A stretch of DNA of 62,000 nucleotides from NCBI GenBank assembly GCA_015680685.1, contig MNCI01005871.1, forward strand, positions 99,752-161,751, in the 5' to 3' direction. Position 1 is the stretch's first letter; every line of letters begins with the position of its first letter. The stretch comes from Gnetum montanum. Lineage: Eukaryota; Streptophyta; Gnetopsida; Gnetales; Gnetaceae. The notes under the pieces are model-generated. The model saw only the letters and a program-made list of their open reading frames with translations, was not told the origin of the DNA and did no database searches. Position numbers and translations under genes: made by a program. Shown one piece after another: positions 46,880 to 56,449 of this stretch.

Positions 46880-47095
46880 ATAAAAAATTTCAATAAAACT
46901 AGTACAAAAATTTTAGATGTAGTGATTAGGTATATGGTGTTGAATATTGGGTTGTAAAAAGTAGCTAAAGTAACAAAGCATTGTGGCAAATATGCAATGT
47001 GTGGATATTGATTGTTACAACATAAATATTAGAAGAAAATTTGGAGAGGCTTTTATTGTAGCTTAAATAGTTTCACCATGTTAAAAAAAAAATTA
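46880..47095 (+). repeat. RTE-type LINE remnant (3' part of RT ORF), very decayed
   Basis: It aligns with the clearer copy at 48305 across the phrases caataaaac, tatatggtgttgaatattgg, tgtggcaaatatgc and attagaagaaaatttggag. These correspond to the conserved YG.E.W and AKMR..RW segments at the end of plant RTE/L1-like reverse transcriptases. Confidence 0.5.
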
Positions 47096-47099
47096 GATA

Positions 47100-48190
47100 A
47101 TGAATCTCTTATAAAAAAGTTACATGAAAAAGATCAACATTGATAAATAAAAAAGAAGCTTCGCTTAAATTTTTGCTTTTGATAAAGGTAAAATGAAACT
47201 TCCATAACACCTTAACGTGTGTTTTGGATTAGACTTTTCATGTTTGATGATAGCGTTGATATATTTCAGTTTCATTTTTCTTTCACACTAAACAACCATA
47301 ATTAAAATTTAACAAATAAATATTATAGTAATTTGGAAAGCATATACTCAAAAGCATAAACGAAGCTTAAAATTTTAGGACTTTAGAGTGTGTAATGAAA
47401 AGCCGACTCAACATCTATAAATTTAGTGCAGTCATCACCGACGGAAAGCATGAAAAACCACATCCATTGAACCTTGAACCGTAACAACTAACAACCGCCA
47501 AGATTACGCTGCAAAATTAAGGTTTTGACAAGAATTTTTTGGACATGGCCATGGACGAAGGTTACACTAACTAATTCGATGTTTCCTTGCAACAAGGTGA
47601 TTTGATAGCTTATCTTCTTCCGCAGGTGATTGAAAACATCCACCCAACAGAACATTGCCAAAACTTTGACCATAACTCGCTTAGGTATCATTATAGCTTT
47701 AATCATTGGAATTGACTTGGCTGTGGGGCACATAATCTACACTTTAATGACCTTGTCATTGATACGGACGGGACCATATTTTACTGTTTGCATTTGTTTC
47801 CATTAGACTTAAAAGAGTCAGATGCATTGTTTAGTGAAGACCAAAATGAATTAGCAAAATGTACACATCAATTGCCGTTGTTATCGAAGATGTATGATAT
47901 GTCCTTTTCTTGAGTAATATAATTGGAATATTTTAGTTATTAAATTTTCGAATTTATAATTAAATTTTTGGAATATAATTAATTAATAATTTCATAATAG
48001 AAGTGATAACTTAAGGCTAAAAAGTCTTTCACTGGAAACAATTTCATTGGAACTTTGAAATAATTATAGAAGTGGGAATTCAATGCCAAAAAGTCTTTCA
48101 TTGTAAAGAGTTTCATTGGAACCTTGAGATAATTGTAATATAGGTTCACCCAAAGATATCTAGTTCAATTAGAACTTTATAACTTAGCAT
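47100..48190. other. Unassigned intergenic sequence
   Basis: An 81-codon open frame on the - strand (47733..47488) is not recognised. Two ~64-base imperfect tandem copies lie at about 48003..48140 (theme aaaaagtctttcactggaaacaatttcattggaac in part). Nothing else is seen. Confidence 0.45.
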
Positions 48191-48270
48191 TGCCCACCAA
48201 AATTGAATCCATGACCTCGGGCTTTCAAATCAAGAGTCTTGCTACTAGGCTAATACCTCATTGTTGGATG
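48191..48270 (-). repeat. tRNA-like SINE fragment
   Basis: On the - strand an A-box-like tagcctagtagc (48252..48241) is followed about 30 bases on by a B-box-like ggattcaatt (48210..48201). Spacing and order are those of a tRNA-derived polymerase III promoter. A second diverged copy is at 52019..52090. It does not fold as a full tRNA. Confidence 0.4.
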
Positions 48271-48304
48271 ATCAAAATAGAGATAGAGCACTGGTATTTT
48301 ATGT

Positions 48305-48655
48305 GATAAAAGAATACCAATAAAACAAAAGGAAAATTTTTACAAAGCAGCAATTAGACTTGTTACTTTATATGGTGTTGAATGTTGGGTAGTACAAAAG
48401 AGGAATGAACAACAAATCATTGTGGCAAAAATGCGAAAGCTTGAATGTTGAATGTTACCAAAAGAGATAAATTGAATCATATAGACATTAGAGGAAGACT
48501 TGGAGTATCTTCTATTTTTGATAGATTACAATAATGGTAGCTTAGATGGTTTGGGCATGTGCAAAGAAGAAGATGATGATGATTTTAATAATTTTTTAGC
48601 CAACCCCATTTTGTTAGGACAAGCCTAGGAGGATGATGATGATTTTAATGATTTT
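48305..48655 (+). repeat. RTE-type LINE remnant, 3' end
   Basis: Conceptual reading, with frameshifts, gives LLYMVLNVG / YGVECWVVQKRNEQQ, VAKMRKL, and WFGHVQRR-like at 48549..48570, the hallmark end of plant RTE non-LTR reverse transcriptase. It is followed by the 3' UTR phrase agccaaccccattttg..aggacaagcc and a (GATGAT)n tail. 5'-truncated and inactive. Confidence 0.7.
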
Positions 48656-51487
48656 TTAGCAAAAAATGCACATGTAAGCTATGTAGGTTATGAGACCTTA
48701 AGGATGAGCATCACAATTTCCTTAGTTGTCCTCAAAGTGAACATATGAAATAAAAATATTATAATACAGCAGAAAGACTATATGATCTTTTATTGTTACA
48801 TCAAGTATTAGCTGGCCTCTTTGTTTAATCGATATTTAACTTCCATAATACAAATGTAATGCTTGTCCAACAGATCATTTAGGTTTTCAAACATATTAAA
48901 TCTTAGTTTCACTTTCAATTTCAATGATTCGTGTAGTGAATCTAGAGAGCCATCATTAGGAATGATGATGATAATGTGCTAGTTTCATAGGTGATAAGGC
49001 TTGGGTTTAATCTTGGGCATAATCGCTCAAAAAGATTTTAGGTCTTCAATCATCTACTTCCCCTTTCGAAACTTTGCTTGGTAACTCAAGCATTGATCCT
49101 TCCAGTGATAACCTTTATGTACTAAATTTAAAATTCTATTTGTATGGCTAGATTTGATAATTTATATAATTATAAGTTTTTACTTAAAGAATAATTAGAA
49201 GTATAGATCTTAAAACTAATGCAATTTACTTAGATTTGTAATTACAACTATATTTAAGAATATAATATACTATAGCACAATTAAGTTCATACTATCTTGA
49301 AATAAAGTTATGATGATGATGATGATGATAAACAAGTTCATACTACCTTGCAATTAAAATAGATTGATCAATGTATATTTTACTTGCTATCTTAAAAATG
49401 TAGAATATGCCAAGGTAACAAAATTGGGGATCAATACCACATAATCATTTAATGCCATTGTGTAAAATCACCTTGAAACAAATGGAAAATAACTGCAAGT
49501 ACTTTGATTGCATTCTTAAAGCTTCCTAGCTTAGTATTGGGTTCCTATATAAAAAATAGTTGCAAATTACTATAGTTGTTCTACTAGTATATTCATTTTG
49601 TTTGTTAAAGGATTACATTAGTTCAATCATGAGGCAAGGAAGGCACCTACTTATTCCTCATGAGTCTTTTCCTCTTTTAATATAAATCTCATAATCAAGA
49701 CTTGTTTAAGGCCTTGACCTTTAGAGTGAGCAATCCTTATGAAAGGATGAAAAATCCAAGGAGAAAGATTGAATATTAAACAAGTTATGTTTAAAATTTT
49801 GGATATAAAAAAAATATATAATTGTGTAATATAATCTAAATTTGATGTTATAATTTCAAAATTGTCACTTTTTATAACTATTGATCATTCTTTGAATACA
49901 TTGTCACCCAACCTTTTTTTTTAGCTTGCCATTGTATGCAAAACACATTCACATTACAGAATTCCTTCATAGCTATTTGCATTGTACAATTACGACAAGG
50001 AAGACCATAATGAGGTTTCCATTTGTTTGAATCTTTATGTTCACAAATTCAAGTGTTGAATCATACGATGTTATGCTTCTTGAAGAAAAGATGTTGTGAG
50101 AGGTTGAAGCTATTTGTTAGTTTATAGCCCACACTCATAATCTTTCTCCATCTTCATTAGATAAATATTCCAAAAATGTGATGATGGAAACCCATGATAA
50201 ATGATGGCTTCATGAGGGAGTTTAATGGCTTAATAAATGGAATATTCAAGAGTACATTCTCTATTCTAATGCTAACCAAGTTCATAGTTTGGTAAAATAA
50301 GCATTATATCAAAAATTTTGGGAAATGTAAAAGACAAAAAATGTCTCTATTTGAATAGCATCAAAGGAGGCCTTAATTTAAAGGAGAATTATTTATCTAT
50401 TGCTATTCCTCATCATTTATGATGCATAATTAGCAAAGTACGAATGGGATCACATCATCTAAAAGTTGAAAAAGGAAGATTATTGAAAATTCCTCATGAT
50501 TAATGAATATGTTGACTGTGCAATATAAATAGCATTGAAGATGAATACCTCATTTTCCTTCAATGTCTTACATTGGAGCACCTTAGACATAAATGGAATA
50601 TTATAGTTGCAAATTTGATTGATTTGTTTCAAATATTACCAAGAATACTCGATAATTTTCTGAATGATGTCTTCAAAACTCATAGCACATATATTTCTAT
50701 TGTTCGATAGATTCATAAGGTCCAGGAACATAGTAAAATTTCAGTTTTAGTAGTAATTAAGACTTTTATGTAGGTGATTCAAAGTTCAAAATAAATTATT
50801 TTAAGTTTACTTTAAAAGTAAGCAAAGGAAAAAGATAGATCATGTAAAGCTATTTAGAGTTATGATAAATTTGAGGGTTAGGTTAATTATAGGGATGTAC
50901 TAATAAATTTGAGTCTCATAAATGTTGAATTAGAGTTGAGAAGACCATCAAGGAAGGTGAAGGGACATAGGGGAAGAAAAAGATTTTCAAACCTTAAATT
51001 TTGCAACACATTATAGGTTTTCCAAAATGATTTGATTTGAAGACAGTAAATTCTTGCACTTACTTTAATACATTGTCTTATAAAGAACATGGTATAGATA
51101 TTCATACAAAAGCTCATTTTCCTTCTTGAGTTAATCATAACATGACCTTATCATCTTTTTCTTTGTGAGTTTACTTGAAATTATTTGTAGGATTTTAACC
51201 TAAGATTCTAGGAAAGGTCATGGTTTGGATAATAACATACTATTTACTACATTAATATTATGGCATGTGATGTGTTGGTCAGTGTGTGTTACTTTTATTC
51301 TATAAATCATGTGTTTAATGCTACTGGATTGCTACTAAAATATACAAACATAAACAAATGAATGATAGATCCTTAGGTGTTAGGATGTAATAAAAAATAA
51401 TTGTAGTTTAACTTTTTATTATAGAAAGAAAACTCTTTTGAGATGGACTATTTTAGATCCTAATAGTATGTTAATATTAGGTAAAAG
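48656..51487. other. AT-rich intergenic sequence without recognised genes
   Basis: Only short random frames are present. A (ATG)n microsatellite at 49310..49330 may be the tail of another lost LINE copy. No other repeat family was recognised. Confidence 0.5.
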
Positions 51488-51975
51488 TCATCATCATCAT
51501 AGCCTTGTCCCACCAAAATGGGGTTAGCTACATGAGTTCTTTTGCATCATTATCCTTTATGAAGAGTTAGATCTTTGTTTATATGTAGTTTCTTCAAATT
51601 ATTTTGGATTGTTTTTTCCCATGTCTTTCTTTGGTCTTCCTTTTGATGGCTTTCTTGGAATAGTGTTGGAGCATCATATATTTATAGGCTCATTGTTTGA
51701 TCTTCTTTGCACATGTCTAAACCATTTACCTCTATTCTTGTAGCTTATCTGAAATAGAAGCCACTCCAAGTCTTCCTCTAATGTCTATGTTATGTAGTTT
51801 ATCTCTTCTAGTAACATTTAGCATTTATAAAAGCATTTGCATTTTTTCCACATTCATTTGTTGTTCATGCCTCTTTTGTATTGCCCACTATTCAACACCA
51901 TATAAGATAGTAGGCCTAATTATTATATTGTAAAATTTCTTCTTTAATTTTATTGGTATTCTTTTATCATAGAGA
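51488..51975 (-). repeat. RTE-type LINE remnant, opposite orientation
   Basis: On the - strand it reads the same LINE 3' region as 48305..48655: tatggtgttgaatagtgggc, acaaaagaggcatgaacaac, acattagaggaagacttgga, gacatgtgcaaagaag, and then the 3' end gctaaccccattttggtggg..aaggctatgatgatgatga. The copy is 5'-truncated. Confidence 0.75.
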
Positions 51976-52018
51976 CCACCACTAGTAAATCCCAAATAAT
52001 ATTAGCAAAATTTTTATA

Positions 52019-52090
52019 AGGCACAATGATGAAATTTGAATCCATGAATTAGAGCTTTCAAAGCTAGAGTATTATCATTAGGTTAACATG
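52019..52090 (-). repeat. tRNA-like SINE fragment, second copy
   Basis: On the - strand an A-box-like taacctaatgat is followed by the B-box-like ggattcaaat. It is collinear with 48191..48270 (shared ggattcaa, gctttgaaagctc and acctaat parts). It directly precedes the solo LTR at 52093. Confidence 0.4.
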
Positions 52091-52092
52091 TT

Positions 52093-52940
52093 TGATGAGT
52101 AGCAAGTAGTCCCTACACCCAACCATGCGAATTACAAGCATTGCACTAGCAATCTAGTTGAATTCTATGGACTTAGCTCCTAAATGCAATGATGGGCAAA
52201 AATAGTAACTTAGAGATGTGATCGTTATCTTTTTGGCTTTACTTGTGAAAGTTCACTTGTATGGTCAAGTATAAGCTAAGGCACATGATTTTTATGTAAA
52301 TTTTATATTTTATTTGATTTAGTCTAAGTGTAAAACAAAGGTAATGAATTTAGAATTAATTCTTTAACTATCTAATGCCTTAATCTAACTACCCTAACAT
52401 GAGCATTCGGGCCCACCTTCCATGTACATCCTGAACTCATTATCAATGCTACTGAGTTACCAAGTGTTTGGCTACTAGTTAAACCAAGTGATAATACCTT
52501 TGGGATTACTATGCGTTAAAGGTATGTTTGAGGGTGTCGTACTTATGTGTGATTATTAAGTGGATTAATTAACTAAGAATGTGAAGGTAAAATACAAAAT
52601 AATAAAATGCATAAATTGAAACATTAAACTATTCTTAAGTGCTGCAAGGAATTCCAAGAATCTCATCTTTATTGCTGGCACATCAATGTGTTTAGGTACA
52701 TTGATGTTTAAATAAGGATCTGTACAATCCTTGAAGTCCTATTATGGGTGCTCAAAAAATATTCTAACTCTGACGGAAGAAAACTGCAAGAACTTGGCTA
52801 CTCTATTGACTTAACGTGCCATAAATGGGGTTGGTATGCACATTTATATAGGCAAGGCTAGACATTGCATCATCTAACCATGCGTTGATGGTGCTACATC
52901 TACAAGTGCTCATTAACGCAACCTATTGAATGACCCATCA
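52093..52940 (-). repeat. Solo gypsy LTR between the two genes
   Basis: It starts tgatgagtag and ends gacccatca, 848 bp. It shows the family layout: aaccatgcgaatta near the left edge, 'ggattacta..cgtt' phrases, AATAAA (rc of tttatt, 52668..52673), and a TATA box (rc of tttatata, about 52843). Flanks atgtt and atgtc are a target duplication with one change. No interior is present, and the GATATC dyads are largely lost. Confidence 0.8.
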
Positions 52941-55900
52941 ATGTCATTGTTAAAACATATACAGTACAAAAGGATTAAACATCCTTATCAAAGGCCTTTA
53001 CTAAAACATCAAAATAATTGGATGTATGAGTACTAAATCTGACATACTATCTTGTGAAGAATAAAGTTTTGAGGTCTAAGGTGTTAGACCCCCAAAAATA
53101 TTAATAAGTGAAAAATTTAGAGGACATCACATGCTTGAAACTGAGTAGAAAATATTAAAAGTAACATGGAAAGGAAATACTTCCTAATTTTAGGGATGCT
53201 TACTTAGGTGTACAACCTTATAATTAATGCTTTGAAAAATCAAAAGAGGAGAATTAATTGTCAGTAGGGAGGATTAACAACATTTACATCACTTTCAACA
53301 TCCATACTTGAACTTAAAACAACAAGTAGATTGAAGGTAGTAATAGAAAACTATAGTGAAATATTGATATTTGCAGAAAAGCTAGATTCATTAGAAAATG
53401 ATGGCACAAATTTTGCATTACCATTGCTTTGTCACTTAATGTTAACCTTACGTCAAGAATCTTTACTATTATTTGTCACATGCTTCTTAACATTAGTTTT
53501 GATCTTTGAGTTAGCATTGTTTTTGTTAGATAAGGGTAGATTTTCCTTATTAACTATTTATTCAGATGGATTAATACTTCCTGTAGCATAAGTAAAGATA
53601 TTCATAGAAGCTTCTGTCTTCTCTAATTTTTTTATTGTCGTTTGATCATTCTTATTGTTGACATTAACTTGATTTTTCATATATTCAACCTTATATTGAT
53701 TTTTTCTATTTTCAACCTTTAACAAGTCTTTTCTTGAATAGAAAGGGATAATTGTTAAAGAAATGTCCTACATGACAAAAAAAGTTTTAAGAATTGGGAG
53801 GATTATAACAAGTAATTGGCTAAATATAAGTCTTTCCACGTGCTTGTAATATCAATTCCTTTTGATAGATAAGAAGATCAATTTCAACCAAACAAACAAA
53901 TACAAAAACCAAAACCAAATGTTGTGGAAATAGATTTGATATGCTTAAAGGAATAGAAAAGACTAACAATTTTCTACTTAGCTTTCTAAATTAATGAAAG
54001 ATTAAATAACTTGACAAAACATGGAACTTTAAAATATTCTTCAGATTAGACATTAAAATCTAGAGTTCACTTATGAATAATGAACAATGCATAGTTATAT
54101 ATAAATGATCCTATATCTAAGGCATGACATACAATTAAACCATTACCTAAATCAACAAGCAAAATAATAATAATCATAATACCTAGCACCAATGTCTTAA
54201 ATATTATGCTTTTGTATGACATCATTTAACTATAAAGTGAAACTTTGATTATGTGATAAGTTACCCAAAATTTGAATAAACATGTATCATGATATAACAT
54301 TAGCAACTAATGACTCATAGTACATTATGAGGGAGAACAAAATTAGGTGCATTGTAGAAGAAAGTATCACAAATTTTTTGTCACAAACTTGTAAATTTAT
54401 ATTCTAAGAATTAGCATAAATTTCTATATTGATAGAAGTACAAATTTCAGTATTGGTTGAAGAAGTTAGAATTATTTAGAATCCCCTATTGGGAAATGAT
54501 AATTTGAGAGAAAATAGATCCTCTAGGGAAAAAATTGAAAAGAGACAAGTTAGATCCTCTACAAATGGCTTCTTTCAAATTTCAAACAAACAAATGTATT
54601 AGAAATGGCTTTTTTCAAAATCCAAACAAACAAATGGTTTTGAATTCCATAGGTAGTATGTTCTATAATTATTTATAAGCTCATTTCCTTCTATGGAAGA
54701 GCTTGTGAGTTCAATTATGATTAAAAGATCATTATGATATTATTTTTTTGATTAAATAATAAGGCGATAATTAAGAATATACTAACTAGCATAAAGTGAT
54801 TTTAATGCTAGTACTAGACTTTGAACCCAATACCTTTTGGTAAAAAGTAATGCAAGCTAACCAAATAGCCAATGACCTATGTCCATTAATTTTTTTTCCT
54901 TACAACTATGTGGTTTTATTTTTGTCTCAGAAACTTTATTATGTACATAAGTTTTAAAGGTTGATGGACATAATAAAAAACTTTTCAATTTCATTTATTC
55001 TCTTTAATCCTTGAAAAATTAATTGCAATGAATCTAGTATAATTTGAAACATCTTTAAAAAAAAAAAACAATGCAAATTGTAAATGCTGCAATAAACTGT
55101 CTTTTTGATCACAAAGTTACTGAAAATGTATGTTATATCTTTGGCTAACACCTTTTAAGTAGGTCATAGTTGACTGAAAGAAAACATTTCATCACCTGAT
55201 TTACTCCATTGTCCGTTAGTAGATCATGTAAGCACCCAATCTAAATGCTTCAGTGGCTGGATGCTATCAATCACATTATTGCATGTTTCATAGTGTTTTT
55301 AAGCATACTAGGAAACCCATTAAAAACAAACTACAACCTAAACCGCAAATCACATACAGTAACCAACATATCACCTTGATGTGAATGAGTACACTGACAA
55401 TAACAAGTTGACATTAAAATTTAATGAAGTCATAATCTTCCTTGTAAACAATCATTTGGTTGGTGCCATAATGGGCTACTTTCAGAAAAGACGCACCGTA
55501 TGTCGTGGTTAAAATACAGGACCCAGGTCCCATCTTGCTTCTCAAAACAATAAAAAAACAGAGAACTCTGTTCACCTAGTGCTTGCACAACAGTTAATGC
55601 TTAATCATTCTTCTTTTCTTTAATCAAGACAGAACCAGTATCTTTTGAAATCCAACGGTATTCTCAGCGCAGATTCCTTGCAATCAAATTAAACCGGCTT
55701 TTCCTCGAACTAATCAGTGTGTAGATCAAACATTTTAAATTCTTAAATACAAATTAAAAATAATAAAAACATAATTAGCTTCTGAGAATTGTTTTTGCGC
55801 TGAAGGAATTTCAAAATTAGCCAATCGCGCCAGCGGAACGCTCCTCGATTCTTCGTCGAATTGCAATGGCGGTCATGCTTTTGAGGTATCTGGATTTTCT

Positions 55901-56000
55901 TCCGTTCCGAACCGGAACACTTCGAAAACAAATTTTGCAAGGCTTTATGCTGGACCTGTAATGTGAGGTCGCAGGCAGGCTCCTGTATTTTCCTTATTCT
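52941..56000. other. Intergenic region between solo LTR and WAV3-like gene
   Basis: It contains a dispersed repeat (54190..54545) and a possible tRNA-like fragment at about 54800..54880 (B-box-like gggttcaaagtc on the - strand). The 86-codon + frame at 53331..53591 is not recognised. Nothing else is supported. Confidence 0.5.
54190..54545 (+). repeat. Diverged dispersed repeat, copy 2 (partner at 40505)
   Basis: Ordered matches to 40505..40790 in the same orientation, including catttaactat, gtaa/gataagttacccaaaattt, agaacaaaatta, ttctatattgatagaag, ttggttgaagaagtt and agaatccccta. It has decayed too far to identify the family. Confidence 0.65.
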
Positions 56001-56031
56001 TGGAATGAAACCAGATAGACATCAGGGATAC

Positions 56032-56051
56032 AGAGAGAGAGAGAGAGAGAG
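56032..56051 (+). repeat. (AG)10 microsatellite
   Basis: Uninterrupted AG dinucleotides, probably within or near the 3' UTR of the WAV3-like gene. It is complementary to the (CT)n run at 56302. Confidence 0.9.
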
Positions 56052-56301
56052 CAGAGCTTTAGATATTACAGAATACAGAGACCTGCTGCGAGATTGCACA
56101 AGAAGCATTCGCTGGATCCTCGTAAAGCATTATCGCCATTACAAAACACACACAATGCAGGTTTTTAGATTTTTGTTTTTTCTCGTTTTGTACAGGTGAA
56201 GGATCATGACAAAAGAAATGCTCAAATTCCTGGAAGCAAGAGAAAGGGAAACAGAAACCAGGTTCTCGTCGGAATCAGGAAGGAGTGGGAAAAGGAATGT
56301 T

Positions 56302-56324
56302 TCTCTCTCTCTCTCTCTCTCTCT
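56302..56324 (+). repeat. (TC)11 microsatellite, with (AGC)n at 56365..56384
   Basis: Uninterrupted TC run about 130 bases beyond the stop codon of the WAV3-like gene, followed by a separate AGC trinucleotide run between it and the stop. Read on the transcript strand they are (GA)n and (GCT)n. Confidence 0.9.
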
Positions 56325-56449
56325 TGAGCAAGTTCTTTTGTGTCTGTCTTATTTCACGATCCGAAGCAGCAGCAGCAGCAGCAGAAGAAAGCCGGGCGAG
56401 AACAAGAAGAAGAAGAAAAACAGAAAAAACAATTGCGCTTAGAACAAAG

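Noticed and set aside
47488-47733. 81-codon - strand frame as a gene
   Set aside because: No family recognised, and it lies in AT-rich intergenic DNA with repeats. Insufficient evidence.
2481-52130. CRISPR-like array from repeated phrases such as aaccatacgaatacgag
   Set aside because: The repeated phrases are the conserved starts of separate LTR copies kilobases apart in a plant genome, with no regular spacers.
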